Counted from the first letter of the stretch, positions 18,873-28,158 are shown. The stretch is DNA of 64,000 bases from Corticimicrobacter populi (GCF_003123725.1 NZ_QETA01000005.1:124001-188000); one strand, 5' to 3'. A program made the numbers and translations. The notes: generated by a model from the letters alone, not told the origin.

Positions 18873-18879
18873 TATTGCC

Positions 18880-19989
18880 ATGAAAGTTGCCATCATCCAT
18901 GACTGGCTTGTGACCCTGGGAGGAGCCGAAAAGGTATTGGCCGAATTGATTGCGCTGTATCCCCAGGCCGATGTGTTCAGCGTGGTGGATTTCCTGGATG
19001 ACCGTCAGCGTGCTTCGTTGCACGGACGCCGAGCGCAGACCAGCTTTATCCAGCGCTTGCCGGGAGCGAGGCGTTTTTACAGGCACTATTTGCCGCTGAT
19101 GCCGCTGGCCATAGAACAGTTTGACCTGTCGTCCTACGATTTGGTGATCAGCAGCAGTCATGCCGTGGCCAAGGGGGTGATCACCGGGCCGCGCCAGTTG
19201 CACGTGTGCTATTGCCATTCCCCGATGCGGTATGCCTGGGATCTGCAGTCCCAATATTTGCATGAGTCAGGGCTGGAGCACGGCGTCAGGGGCTGGCTGG
19301 TGCGCTACCTGCTGCACCGGATCCGCGCCTGGGACTATCGCACGGCAAATGGCGTCGATTGCTTCGTGGCCAACAGCGGCTATATCGCACAGCGTATCTG
19401 GAAAGTGTACCGGCGAGAAGCCACAGTGATCTATCCCTGTGTTGCAACGGATGATTTTGAACTGTCGGAGGAGCGAGATAGTTTCTACGTTACGGCTTCA
19501 CGCATGGTGCCGTACAAAAAGATGGACCTGATTGTACAGGCGTTTGCGCAGATGCCTGACAAGCGGCTGGTGGTGATTGGTGATGGTCCGCAAATGGGAA
19601 AGATCCAGGCTGCTGTTGCATCCAATGTGCAGATCCTGGGCTATCAGCCGTTTCCGGTATTGAAGGATTACCTGCAGCGGGCGCAGGCATTTGTATTTGC
19701 CGCCGAGGAAGACTTTGGGATTCTCCCCGTGGAGGCGCAAGCTTGCGGTACGCCGGTGATTGCCTTCGGCGCTGGCGGTGCATTGGAAACGGTGATCGAT
19801 GGACAGACCGGGGTGCTCTATCCTGCTCAAACCACTGCCGCACTATGTGATGCTGTGGTACGTTTCGAAAGTGGCTTCGTGGCGGATCGAGCTCGTATCC
19901 GCGCACATGCCGAAACCTTCAATGCAGCGTATTTCCGCGAGCACTTCAGATCGTTGGTTGATGACAGACTGACCCAGCATAACGCCTAA
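18880..19989 (+). CDS. Glycosyltransferase family 4, WbaZ-like
   Basis: GT-B enzyme of 369 aa from the ATG at 18880, which follows a GGAG site; the frame is open to 18841 but that extension overlaps the previous gene. Seen: MKVAIIHDWLVTLGGAEKVLAEL, YCHSPMRYAWDL, SRMVPYKKMDLIVQAFAQMP and AEEDFGILPVEAQACGTPVIAFGAGGALETV, the last being the donor-binding EDFGILPVE motif. WbaZ/WbdC-type mannosyl- and rhamnosyltransferases share these blocks. It ends the + strand cluster and faces the convergent WbaP-like gene 48 bp away. The exact linkage it makes is unknown. Confidence 0.87.
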   Translation: MKVAIIHDWLVTLGGAEKVLAELIALYPQADVFSVVDFLDDRQRASLHGRRAQTSFIQRLPGARRFYRHYLPLMPLAIEQFDLSSYDLVISSSHAVAKGVITGPRQLHVCYCHSPMRYAWDLQSQYLHESGLEHGVRGWLVRYLLHRIRAWDYRTANGVDCFVANSGYIAQRIWKVYRREATVIYPCVATDDFELSEERDSFYVTASRMVPYKKMDLIVQAFAQMPDKRLVVIGDGPQMGKIQAAVASNVQILGYQPFPVLKDYLQRAQAFVFAAEEDFGILPVEAQACGTPVIAFGAGGALETVIDGQTGVLYPAQTTAALCDAVVRFESGFVADRARIRAHAETFNAAYFREHFRSLVDDRLTQHNA

Positions 19990-20002
19990 GCGAGGGACCT
20001 GA

Positions 20003-20051
20003 AAGGGGCGTGTTCTTTCCGGTCCGGCCTCATGAGGTCAGTAGGCCCCTT
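20003..20051. terminator. Possible bidirectional terminator between convergent glycan genes
   Basis: The short gap between the convergent WbaZ-like and WbaP-like genes contains an inverted repeat AAGGGGC (20003-20009) / GCCCCTT (20045-20051). Between the arms lies a smaller perfect palindrome CCTCATGAGG (20028-20037). The outer arm overlaps the 3' end of the WbaP-like gene. No long T-run follows, so this is a weak candidate. Confidence 0.3.
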
Positions 20052-21492
20052 CCCTTTTCAATACGGTCCTGATCGTTTTGAACAGAATAGCAATATCATT
20101 CCACAGTGACCAGTTCTTGACGTACCACGCATCAAAGTAGATGCGGGTATCGTAGTCAACATTATTTCGCCCGCTGACCTGCCAGAGTCCGGTCATGCCG
20201 GGCTTGGCCATCAGGTAGTATTCCTTGTTGCTACCGTAGCGCTGCAGTTCCTCTGTGACGACCGGACGTGGTCCGACCAGACTCATGTCTCCCCTGATCA
20301 CGTTGAGAAGCTGAGGCAGTTCGTCCAGGCTGCTCATGCGCAGGAAATGGCCGACTTTGGTGATCCGGGGGTCATCCTTCAACTTGAAGTCTCGTTGCCA
20401 CTCTTCACGGGCGGCGGGGTCGTTGTCCAGCAACCGGGCCAGGACCTCCTGCGAGTTCATGATCATGGAGCGGAATTTCAGACATTTGAAAGGTGTGCCG
20501 TCGCGTCCCACGCGCGTGTGGCCGTAAATGGGCGGGCCTCCGTCGCGCATGACCAATAGCGCCAGGCCCAGCAGCAACGGCGAAAGGAGCAGGACGATGA
20601 GCAGCGAGCCGCACAGGTCGAAGCTGCGCTTGAGGAAGCGGGCCGACTTCTTGGTCAGGTTGCTATTGATGCGCAGGATCAACACTTCATGCCGGAAAAT
20701 GAAGGACATGTCTGTGCTGTTTAGCGGTAAGCCGCGCATGGTGGGAACGACCGATACCGTGGTACAGCGGCGCATGGCCAACTGCTTGATCCAGTGTTCG
20801 CCTAGTTTTTCCTGACCGTCGTCCAAGGCGATAATGTATTGCGTGTGACGCCGGTCCGTGGTGCGCCAGAGCAGCCGTTCGTCGCCAATAACTGGCAGGC
20901 CGTGTAGGTACTGCCGGCTTGAGATGGCATGATTGGCAAAAAAATACTGAATGTCGAGGCCCAAATCCGTTTCGCCGTGCAGCGCATTGAAGGCATCGGT
21001 GGCATTGCTGCCTGTGCCGATAATGACGCATTGTTTCTGCCATAGGTTCAAGCGTTGGAGCAGGACCTTGGCGAAGAATCGGAACAGGGGCAACAGTACC
21101 AGGATCGATGACCAGGTGAATACCCAGATATAGCGTGACAGGTGCCATTTGGAGAAGGCTATGATGGCCAGGTCGATAACTGCGAAAATAGCGAGGGTGT
21201 GCAGGATATCTTTGAGCTCGAACCAGAAGGTCTTGCGATAGGTGTAATGGCGCAGTCTTGCCCAGAACCAGACTACGCAACTCAAAGAGAGTAAAAAATG
21301 GGCACCCAGGCGGGATACGATTTCGGCGTCAGGTATATAGTTATCGAGATTGCCCCATAGGCTCATGACCAACAGAATGGCGATCAGCGGTCCCAGGTTG
21401 AAGGTGGCCAGATCGAAGATCGCCAGCACAATCTGCGAGAGTACCGAGCGGGTGCGGTATAGGAGCTTGCGCTTTCTTCTGCTGATATGCAT
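20038..21492 (-). CDS. wbaP: WbaP-type undecaprenyl-phosphate galactose/glucose phosphotransferase (initiating transferase 2)
   Basis: 484 aa PHPT-family initiating enzyme. Layout: N-terminal membrane bundle (about residues 20-160), a central CoA-binding-like domain (LWQKQCVIIGTGSNATDAFNAL), a re-entrant helix near 290-315 and the catalytic core. The core has YGHTRVGRDGTPFKCLKFRSM, DPRITKVGHFLRMSSLDELPQ, GDMSLVGPRPVVTEE and KPGMTGLWQVSGRNNVDY. The core and the length are those of WbaP/WcaJ, which load Gal-1-P or Glc-1-P onto undecaprenyl phosphate. It follows galE by 32 bp on the - strand, and galE would supply UDP-galactose, making a WbaP role likely. Substrate specificity is inferred. Confidence 0.9.
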   Translation of the reverse strand: MHISRRKRKLLYRTRSVLSQIVLAIFDLATFNLGPLIAILLVMSLWGNLDNYIPDAEIVSRLGAHFLLSLSCVVWFWARLRHYTYRKTFWFELKDILHTLAIFAVIDLAIIAFSKWHLSRYIWVFTWSSILVLLPLFRFFAKVLLQRLNLWQKQCVIIGTGSNATDAFNALHGETDLGLDIQYFFANHAISSRQYLHGLPVIGDERLLWRTTDRRHTQYIIALDDGQEKLGEHWIKQLAMRRCTTVSVVPTMRGLPLNSTDMSFIFRHEVLILRINSNLTKKSARFLKRSFDLCGSLLIVLLLSPLLLGLALLVMRDGGPPIYGHTRVGRDGTPFKCLKFRSMIMNSQEVLARLLDNDPAAREEWQRDFKLKDDPRITKVGHFLRMSSLDELPQLLNVIRGDMSLVGPRPVVTEELQRYGSNKEYYLMAKPGMTGLWQVSGRNNVDYDTRIYFDAWYVKNWSLWNDIAILFKTIRTVLKREGAY

Positions 21493-21524
21493 GTCAGGAT
21501 GAATGAGTCATGATATGGTGAGGC

Positions 21525-22535
21525 TCACGCAGCATTAGAAGCCTTGGCCCAGCGCCATGCGTCCTCGCACATATCTTGCAGGCTTCGTGTGGCGCGCCAG
21601 GCCAGGGTAGCCTGGGCATGACGGGTATCGGCCCAGCATGCGGCGATGTCGCCGGGGCGGCGTGTCGCGATTTCATAGGGGATCGGCTGGCCGCATGTTT
21701 GCTCGTAGGCCCGGATCATCTGCATGACGGAATAACCCTGTCCTGTTCCCAAGTTGGTGGTAAGCAGTGTCTGTGTATGACGCAGGCAGTAATCCAGCGC
21801 GGCAGCATGTCCTTCGGCCAGGTCCATCACATGAATGTAGTCGCGTATACCGGTGCCGTCGGGCGTATCGTAGTCATCGCCGAATACATTGAGCAGTGGG
21901 CGTTCTCCGGTAGCGACCTGGGCGATATAAGGCATCAGATTGTTAGGAATCCCCCGTGGTGCCTCGCCGATGCAGGCGCTGGGGTGTGCACCGACCGGAT
22001 TGAAGTAGCGCAGCCGCGCGATGCGCCAGCCGGGTTCGCTCTGGTAGAGATTTTCCAGGATGTCTTCTACCATCAACTTGGTGTGGCCGTAGGGGTTGGT
22101 GGCGTTGCGCGGATGAGCCTCGGTCAGCGGCAAGTACTGGGGATCGCCATAGACAGTGGCGGAGGATGAAAAAATGAACGTGCGCACCTGGGCCTGTTGC
22201 ATGGCTTGCAGCAAGGCGGTACTGCCGTGTACGTTGTTGTCGTAGTAGACCAGCGGGATTTGGGTGGATTCACCCACTGCCTTGAGGCCGGCAAAGTGCA
22301 GGACGGCGTCGATGGTGTGCTCGCTGAAAATTCGCGCCAGCAATTCGGTATCGCGGACGTCGCCTTCGATGAACAGAGGTGGTCTGCCGGATATCTGTGC
22401 GATGGCGGGCAACGTGGTGCGCTGACTGTTGCACAGATTGTCCAGGATCAGGAGATCGTGGCCGGCCTGCTGCAGGACGACGCTGGTATGGCTACCGATG
22501 AAACCAGTGCCGCCGGTGACTAGAAGGGTGGGCAT
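21525..22535 (-). CDS. galE: UDP-glucose 4-epimerase
   Basis: 336 aa extended SDR enzyme interconverting UDP-glucose and UDP-galactose. Seen: the NAD-binding LVTGGTGFIGSHTSVVL at residues 4-20, IFSSSATVYGDP with the catalytic Ser, NPYGHTKLMVEDIL with the Tyr/Lys pair, and LRYFNPVGAHPS. Length equals the E. coli enzyme (338 aa). It lies between the second wzz gene and wbaP on the - strand, suggesting an operon of chain-length control plus synthesis of the first sugar. Its 5' end and leader have a decayed second copy at 11655-11772. Confidence 0.96.
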   Translation of the reverse strand: MPTLLVTGGTGFIGSHTSVVLQQAGHDLLILDNLCNSQRTTLPAIAQISGRPPLFIEGDVRDTELLARIFSEHTIDAVLHFAGLKAVGESTQIPLVYYDNNVHGSTALLQAMQQAQVRTFIFSSSATVYGDPQYLPLTEAHPRNATNPYGHTKLMVEDILENLYQSEPGWRIARLRYFNPVGAHPSACIGEAPRGIPNNLMPYIAQVATGERPLLNVFGDDYDTPDGTGIRDYIHVMDLAEGHAAALDYCLRHTQTLLTTNLGTGQGYSVMQMIRAYEQTCGQPIPYEIATRRPGDIAACWADTRHAQATLAWRATRSLQDMCEDAWRWAKASNAA

Positions 22536-22638
22536 GCGCGTTGTTATATCTCTGGAAACTCAGATTGTAATCGGGCAGCACAGTCTAGGGGCATAAGTAT
22601 TCCAAGAACGCGATGGGACATCGTATTCCTGGAGGTGA

Positions 22639-23703
22639 TCAGAATGCGGTTCCAGAGCGTAATATTCGTTGCCACAGAATATGGAGGACACCCAGCATGC
22701 TGCCTAGTAGTACGGCGAGCACCAGAATCATTTTTTTCTTGGGATGCACAGGCTTTTCCGGCTGGATGACTTCACCATCGAACCGGAACAGGTGCACATT
22801 GTCCAACTGGATGTCGATTTCCTGCAGCAGTCTTAGCCGGGCCTGTTCTTCGCGCAGGTTGCTGATGAAGGGATCGTCGTTTTCGCGCGCCTTGAGTACA
22901 GCCAGTTCGGCCTCGAGTGCCTTGATGCCGCGGGCATACAATTCGCTGCCATCCAGATAGGGGCGCAGGGCATCCTGGCTGGGCGGTTGCGCCAGGGTCA
23001 ATTGCGGTTGCTGCAGGCCGATGGCGCGGGCCACGGCCAAGGCTTCAGTCAGGCGCTGGGTGCGATCTTCGCGTTTTTCGCGCGTGACCTGGCGGTGCTC
23101 ATCCAGGGTGCGCTCGATGTTGCGAATGGACAGGGCGATGGATTGCCGTGCATCGTCGATCAGGGTGTCAGCCGCCTGGGACCGGGCCAGGTTCAGATAG
23201 CGTACCAGGCCATCGTACGCGGCTTGGCTGGTGTTGTCCTGCACCGTGATCTTGTACAGGTTGCGCCCCTTGGGCTGGGGGGCGTCGATACTGACGCGCC
23301 AGTCGTTGCCCGCCAGTTCGCTGGCCGGCAGGGTGGTGCCGTCGGGATGCTGCAGCGTGATCTGCAGATAACGCTGAAAGGCTTCGTCCGAGCCCAGCCT
23401 GCGGGTGAAGTAGGCAAATACCTGTCCGGGCGTATAGGGTTCGAGCCCTGCTGGTCCACGCCCCTTGTTGAGTTGCGCCAGATTGCCGCTGAATGGGGCG
23501 TCGACATAGACCGATACGGCATAGCGGGGTGTGGCGATGATAAACACATACAAGGCAGCCAGGATGATGGCGCCGACGATATACGCAAGAAGCAGGTATT
23601 TATGGGACCAGATGGCCCGAGCCAGCACCAGGAGGTCGATTTCGTTGGTGGGCGTAGTGGCGCGCGAGTGTGGTTCAGGAAGATGGGACATGACTTGGAC
23701 CAT
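22639..23703 (-). CDS. wzz: Wzz/FepE-type chain-length determinant (tandem copy 2)
   Basis: 354 aa inner-membrane protein with two membrane segments: near residues 35-58 (LLAYIVGAIILAALYVFII) and near the C terminus (PKKKMILVLAVLLGSMLGVL), with a long periplasmic coiled-coil-rich part between (about residues 190-290). The Pro-rich VIQPEKPVHPKKK just before the second helix is typical of Wzz. Wzz proteins set the modal length of O-antigen or capsule by acting with Wzy. The ATG at 23691 is an equally good start. The protein is a clear paralogue of the next upstream gene (DEIDLV/NEIDLL opening, RYL-rich middle, C-terminal PKK helix). A minus-strand TATAAT at 23780-23785 in the 142-bp gap could be an internal -10 box. 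Confidence 0.88.
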   Translation of the reverse strand: MVQVMSHLPEPHSRATTPTNEIDLLVLARAIWSHKYLLLAYIVGAIILAALYVFIIATPRYAVSVYVDAPFSGNLAQLNKGRGPAGLEPYTPGQVFAYFTRRLGSDEAFQRYLQITLQHPDGTTLPASELAGNDWRVSIDAPQPKGRNLYKITVQDNTSQAAYDGLVRYLNLARSQAADTLIDDARQSIALSIRNIERTLDEHRQVTREKREDRTQRLTEALAVARAIGLQQPQLTLAQPPSQDALRPYLDGSELYARGIKALEAELAVLKARENDDPFISNLREEQARLRLLQEIDIQLDNVHLFRFDGEVIQPEKPVHPKKKMILVLAVLLGSMLGVLHILWQRILRSGTAF

Positions 23704-23845
23704 GCAGACAGGTAATGCGGATGCAGAAAAGGGCTGCGCACGAAAATCACGTAAGCATATTTTGCAAGTGAGAAGCCTTATTATACGTGCATATGCAGTG
23801 ACCTCATGCCGTGCCTGCAGAGCGGTATATCGATGGGATGAAAGT

Positions 23846-24943
23846 CTAGCCTTTGTGAGTTCTCCAGAATTGTCGGCCCAGCACCAGAAAGGTTCCCGTC
23901 ATTGCTCCCAGGATGGCGGCCAGGGCCAGTATCAGGAATTTCTTGGGGCTGACGGGGCTGTCCGAGACGTACATTTCGCCATCAAGCCGATACGGCATAA
24001 AATCGCTGAGCTGGTCCAGGCGTATGGCCTGCAGCAGTCGCAATTGGGCTTCGTATTCGCGCAAGCTATCGATATAGGCGTCGTCGCTTTGGCGCGTTTC
24101 CAGTATCTTGAGTTCGGCTTCGAGTGCCTGGATGCCACGTGCGTAGAGTGCGCTGCCATCTATGTAGGGACGCAGCGTATCCTGGCCCGGCGCCTGGGCG
24201 ACAGTGAACTGCGGTTGCTCCAGATCGGCCGCACGGGCAATCTGCAAGGCTTCCTTGAGTCGGGCGATCTGGTCCTGGCGCTGTTCGCGCGCCACAACAC
24301 GTTGCTCTTGTAACGTGCGCTGGATATTATCGATCGCCAGCTGAGTGTCACTGCCGCTGTCGTCCAGCAAAGTGTCGGTGGCGTACTGCTGTAAAAGTTT
24401 CAGATAATGAATCAGATCATCCTGTGCGGCCTGCTGTGTGTGCGCATAGGCACTGATGCGGTAAAGCTGTCTGCCCTTGGCGGCAGGAGGGACGGCCTGG
24501 ATGCGCCACCCATTGCTTTGCAGCTCTTGGATCGGCAATGCATCGCCCTTGGAGATATCGAGGACGTAACGGATTTGCTGTTGCTGCAGGGTGTCAGAAC
24601 CCAGGAAATGCTTGGTGTAAGTGAAAATCTCGGATGGAGTGTAGGGTTTGAGATTGGTTGTCAGGCTGGCTGTGTTGGGCAATTGCTGGATCGGTCGCAG
24701 CGTACGGCCCTCGTTGAGGAGGGCCAGGGAACCTGCAAAAGGTTCGTCCAGATAGACCGTTGCTTCGTAGCGGGGCTTTGCGATGACAAAGGCGTAGAAT
24801 ACGCCAATAGTCACAAAGGCGATCATGGTTCCGATGATCAGCAATTTCTGTTGCCAGAGGGAGCGGAGCAGGGTGACAAGGTCTATTTCGTCGGTTTGGT
24901 GTGGCGGACAGGATGTGCTGGTGAAACGATGAGTGTCGGACAT
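23846..24943 (-). CDS. wzz: Wzz/FepE-type chain-length determinant (tandem copy 1)
   Basis: 365 aa, same architecture as its neighbour: cytosolic N-terminal DEIDLVTLLRSLWQQK, first membrane segment (about residues 34-55), TYEAT-like beta region (RYEATVYLDEPF), a long helical periplasmic domain and a C-terminal DSPVSPKKFLILALAAILGAMTGTFLVL helix. It is the promoter-proximal gene of the - strand wzz-wzz-galE-wbaP operon, with an unusual palindromic leader 5' of it. Two non-identical Wzz paralogues in tandem could give bimodal chain lengths or act on two polymers. Confidence 0.88.
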   Translation of the reverse strand: MSDTHRFTSTSCPPHQTDEIDLVTLLRSLWQQKLLIIGTMIAFVTIGVFYAFVIAKPRYEATVYLDEPFAGSLALLNEGRTLRPIQQLPNTASLTTNLKPYTPSEIFTYTKHFLGSDTLQQQQIRYVLDISKGDALPIQELQSNGWRIQAVPPAAKGRQLYRISAYAHTQQAAQDDLIHYLKLLQQYATDTLLDDSGSDTQLAIDNIQRTLQEQRVVAREQRQDQIARLKEALQIARAADLEQPQFTVAQAPGQDTLRPYIDGSALYARGIQALEAELKILETRQSDDAYIDSLREYEAQLRLLQAIRLDQLSDFMPYRLDGEMYVSDSPVSPKKFLILALAAILGAMTGTFLVLGRQFWRTHKG

Positions 24944-25012
24944 CTGCGGAATGAGGATTGTTATTAATTATCAATGAATTGGGATTGATACCTGTATCCT
25001 AGCAGAATATCC

Positions 25013-25070
25013 TTACTTGTAAGTAATGGTTTATAACGAAATTTCGTGCGCATGCGCGTCTCCATTACTT
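25013..25070. promoter_or_regulatory. Cluster of nested palindromes upstream of the wzz operon
   Basis: Within 58 bp there is an inverted repeat TTACTT-GT-AAGTAA (25013-25026), a perfect 9-bp inverted repeat AAGTAATGG (25021-25029) / CCATTACTT (25062-25070), and inside the latter two perfect 10-bp palindromes, CGAAATTTCG (25037-25046) and GCGCATGCGC (25048-25057). The TTACTT/AAGTAA hexamer therefore occurs three times in alternating orientation. The segment lies 70-127 bp upstream of the wzz start, where a promoter is expected. It may be a multi-site operator or a DNA/RNA secondary-structure element. The arms and palindromes are read directly; the function is inference. Confidence 0.5.
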
Positions 25071-25094
25071 GATTCCCCGGTAGGGAGAAGCAGA

Positions 25095-25125
25095 CGGGCC
25101 CGGCAAGTCTTCCTTGCTGGGCCCG
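25095..25125 (-). terminator. Strong hairpin terminator after the tctCBA operon
   Basis: A 13-bp stem, CGGGCCCGGCAAG (25095-25107) with CTTGCTGGGCCCG (25113-25125), closes on a 5-nt loop with a single G-T pair in the stem. It lies 47 bp past the stop of the - strand tctA gene and, in that direction, runs into a pyrimidine-rich tract. It probably ends tctCBA transcription and insulates the wzz promoter. Confidence 0.65.
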
Positions 25126-25171
25126 CTGTCGCTGTATGGCATTGTCCCGGGGTGTCGCCGGTATCGCGCCC

Positions 25172-26719
25172 TCAGGGGGCTGTATCCTTGTGCTGCACCG
25201 GCTTGTCCGCCGCTTTCTGCCGTCGATTCCACCGTCGATACGCCAGCGGCACGATCACCACCGAGATCGACAGCACCCAGAACAGCACTGTGATCGGACT
25301 GGCGAACAGGATGCCGACTTCACCATTGGACATCGACAGGGCCCGGCGCAGGTTTTGCTCCATCAGATCGCCCAGCACGACGCCAAGGATCAGCGGAGCC
25401 ATGGGCATTTCGGCTTTGCGCAGGAAGTAGCCGATCAGCCCCAGCCCGGCAACCATCATCAGGTCGAATCGGGTCGCGTTGATGGCGTACACACCGATAA
25501 AGCTGATGCTGACGATGCCGGGAACCAGCAACCAGGGCGGAATTGCCAGGATACTGGCAAAGAGGCGCACCATCGGCACGTTCATGATCAGCAGGATCAC
25601 GTTGGCGACGAACAGTGAGGCGATCAGGCCCCAGATCAGCAGCGGCTGGGTCTCGAACAGTACCGGGCCGGGCGTGATGTTGTAGAGCGTGAGTGCGCCC
25701 ATCATGACCGCTGTCGTGCCCGAGCCGGGTACGCCCAGCGTCAGCATGGGAATGAAGGAGCCGGTGGCGGAGGCGTTGTTGGCCGCCTCTGGGGCCACCA
25801 GGCCGCGCATGTCGCCCTTGCCGAAGCAGGCGTTGGGGTCCTTTTGCTCGATCAGGCGCTTCTCGTTTGCATAGGTGACGGCCGAGGCGACGCTGGCACC
25901 TGCGCCAGGCAGCACACCCAGGCCGAAGCCGGTCAGTGCGCTGCGGATTACGCTGGGCAGCGTGAACTTGAACTCCTTCAGGTTGAACAACTTGCGCTCG
26001 CTCTTGGGGACCTTGACCGACATGCCTCCGACCACGTTTTCCAGCATCTGCAGCATTTCACTGATGGCAAAGAGCGCGATCACGACCACCACGAAGTCGA
26101 TGCCGTCGGCCAGGTTGGGTGAGTCGAACGTGAAACGGTAGACACCGGAGTTGGAGTCTACGCCGACAGTCGAGATCGACAGGCCGAGTGCCGCCGCCAG
26201 TACGCCCTTGGCGGGATTCTGACCCAGCAGGCTGGTCAGGCAGCAGAAGGCGAAGACCATCAGGGCGAAATACTCGGGGGGGCCGAAGGCCAGCGCCCAA
26301 CTGGCCAGCAGCGGAGCGAAGATGACGATGCCGATGAAAGCCACGAACGAACCGCAGAACGAAGACCATGCCGACAGGGACAGGGCTACGCTGCCCAGAC
26401 CCTTGCGTGCCAGGGGGTAGCCGTCGAGCGTGGTCATGACCGAGGCGGCTTCGCCGGGGACATTCAGCAGGATCGAGGTAATCCGCCCGCCGTACTCGGC
26501 ACCCACGTATACGGCAGCCAGCAGGATCAGTGCCGTTTCGGGGGGCAGGTTCATGGCGAATGCGATCGGGATCAGCATGGCCACGCCGTTGATGGGCCCC
26601 AGGCCGGGCAGGACGCCGACGATGGTGCCGAAGAATGAGCCCAGCGCGGCAACCAGCACGTTTTGCCAGGACAGGGCCACGCCAAAGCCCATGCTCAGGT
26701 GTTCAAAAATATCGCTCAT
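25172..26719 (-). CDS. tctA: Tripartite tricarboxylate transporter, large permease TctA (system 1)
   Basis: 515 aa inner-membrane permease with about 12 helices. Characteristic TctA blocks are visible: [80 protein letters not shown] and [38 protein letters not shown]. It forms the sodium-coupled translocation channel for a tricarboxylate or related acid delivered by the periplasmic TctC protein. It overlaps tctB by 4 bp and ends the tctD-tctE-tctC-tctB-tctA series. Specificity (citrate or other) is not readable. Confidence 0.94.
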   Translation of the reverse strand: MSDIFEHLSMGFGVALSWQNVLVAALGSFFGTIVGVLPGLGPINGVAMLIPIAFAMNLPPETALILLAAVYVGAEYGGRITSILLNVPGEAASVMTTLDGYPLARKGLGSVALSLSAWSSFCGSFVAFIGIVIFAPLLASWALAFGPPEYFALMVFAFCCLTSLLGQNPAKGVLAAALGLSISTVGVDSNSGVYRFTFDSPNLADGIDFVVVVIALFAISEMLQMLENVVGGMSVKVPKSERKLFNLKEFKFTLPSVIRSALTGFGLGVLPGAGASVASAVTYANEKRLIEQKDPNACFGKGDMRGLVAPEAANNASATGSFIPMLTLGVPGSGTTAVMMGALTLYNITPGPVLFETQPLLIWGLIASLFVANVILLIMNVPMVRLFASILAIPPWLLVPGIVSISFIGVYAINATRFDLMMVAGLGLIGYFLRKAEMPMAPLILGVVLGDLMEQNLRRALSMSNGEVGILFASPITVLFWVLSISVVIVPLAYRRWNRRQKAADKPVQHKDTAP

Positions 26720-27153
26720 AGCAGGTCTCCGAGCAGGCCGGTAGGCAATACGACGTCAAGTACCTTGTCGAACAGCAGGAAGAAGGCCACACCCATGACA
26801 ACGCCGCCGATGATGGCGTAGACCCAGCGGCCTCCGAACAGACGTGCCACCAGCGTGGTCATCAGGGCTGTCGAAATGACGAAGCCCAGCCACTGGAACA
26901 GCATGGCGTAGCCGGCCACGATGGTGATCATGACGCCAATGCGGGCATTGGCACCGGGTGGATTGGGGTCGGCCGTATGGCGATTCTTGATGATGAGCGT
27001 CAGGCCGCAGAGAGCGATGACCAGCGCCAGCAACAGGGGAAAGGCCTTGGGGCCGAGGGGTTCGTAGGCGAAGGGCGCCTCCAGGTCGTGGCCGAACCAC
27101 GTCATGAAGGCGGCCAGCACCAGGGCAGCAATGCCAAGGATGCGATCATTCAT
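26716..27153 (-). CDS. tctB: Tripartite tricarboxylate transporter, small membrane subunit TctB (system 1)
   Basis: 145 aa protein with four hydrophobic segments, the normal TctB topology (for example FPLLLALVIALCGLTLII near residues 38-55, and YAIIGGVVMGVAFFLLF near 110-126). TctB is poorly conserved in sequence; position between tctC and tctA with a 4-bp overlap to tctA secures the call. It is thought to assist the TctA permease. Confidence 0.88.
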   Translation of the reverse strand: MNDRILGIAALVLAAFMTWFGHDLEAPFAYEPLGPKAFPLLLALVIALCGLTLIIKNRHTADPNPPGANARIGVMITIVAGYAMLFQWLGFVISTALMTTLVARLFGGRWVYAIIGGVVMGVAFFLLFDKVLDVVLPTGLLGDLL

Positions 27154-27165
27154 GATGGATGCTTC

Positions 27166-28158
27166 TTACTTCTTGACGAGACCAAAGGAGGCGGCCAGCT
27201 CGGCGTATTTCTGAACCTGTTCCTTGACGTAGGCATCCAGATCGGGGCCGGTCATGGCGAAGGGAAACAGGCCCTGCTGTGCCTGCAGCTCGGCAAATTC
27301 CGGTGTGGCCATGGTGGTTTTGAAGGCATCCACCCACCACTCATAGTCGGCGTCGGAGACCTTGGGGCCTACGTAGAAGCCGCGGATGATTGGCCACTCG
27401 ATGTCGTAGCCCTGCTCCTTTGCTGTAGGCACGTCGGCCAGGCGGCCGGGCAGACGTTCGTCGTTGTAGACGGCCAGCACGCGAATGGGCGCGCCGCCTT
27501 CCAGCATGGAGATGGCTTCGGCAGCATCGCCCATGAAGACCTGGATATGACCACCGCGCAGCGCGGTGATCCCCTCGCCGCCGCCTTCGAAGGCGACGAA
27601 GCGCATCTTCTTGTAGTCGACATCGGCGGCCTGGGCGGTGAGGGCAGCCTTCATCCAGTCCTGGCTGCCGACCGTGCCGCCGGCCCCGAAGATGACCTTG
27701 CTCGGGTCTTCGCGCAGGGCGTTCATGAGGTCGTCGAGGTTCTTGTAGGGAGAATCCTCGCGGACCACGGCCATGCCGTAGTCGGCACCGATGCCGGCAA
27801 CCCAGCGGACGTCATCGACGGTGTAGCGGCCGAACTTGCCCGTGGCGAGGTTGAGCAGCGAGCCGCCGGAGAAAGCCACGATGGAGCCGCCTTCGGCGGG
27901 GCGCTGTGCGACGATGTTGTTGTAGGCCACGGCACCGATGCCGCCGGGCATGTAGACGATGCGCAGCGGACTTTCCAGTGCGCCGCTTTGCCGCAAGGCT
28001 GCCTGGGCCAGGCGGCAGGTCAGGTCGAAACCACCGCCGGGCTGTGCCGGTGCGATGCATTCGGGACGGTTGGGTTCGGCCTGCGCGGAGGCGGGCAGGG
28101 CGGATGCGATCAGGCTGGCTGCCAGCATGAAGCTGGTGCCGATTTTTTTGATAGCCAT
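27166..28158 (-). CDS. tctC: Tripartite tricarboxylate transporter, periplasmic binding protein TctC/Bug (system 1)
   Basis: 330 aa with a signal peptide (MAIKKIGTSFMLAASLIASALPASAQA). The mature protein shows Bug/TctC blocks: IAPAQPGGGFDLTCRLAQAAL, VYMPGGIGAVAYNNIVAQRPA and VIFGAGGTVGSQDWMKAAL. It captures a carboxylate in the periplasm for TctAB. The ATG at 28158 follows a GGAG site; the longer frame to 28218 lacks a signal peptide at its start. It lies 102 bp downstream of tctE, a gap that probably carries the TctD-controlled promoter. Confidence 0.93.
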   Translation of the reverse strand: MAIKKIGTSFMLAASLIASALPASAQAEPNRPECIAPAQPGGGFDLTCRLAQAALRQSGALESPLRIVYMPGGIGAVAYNNIVAQRPAEGGSIVAFSGGSLLNLATGKFGRYTVDDVRWVAGIGADYGMAVVREDSPYKNLDDLMNALREDPSKVIFGAGGTVGSQDWMKAALTAQAADVDYKKMRFVAFEGGGEGITALRGGHIQVFMGDAAEAISMLEGGAPIRVLAVYNDERLPGRLADVPTAKEQGYDIEWPIIRGFYVGPKVSDADYEWWVDAFKTTMATPEFAELQAQQGLFPFAMTGPDLDAYVKEQVQKYAELAASFGLVKK

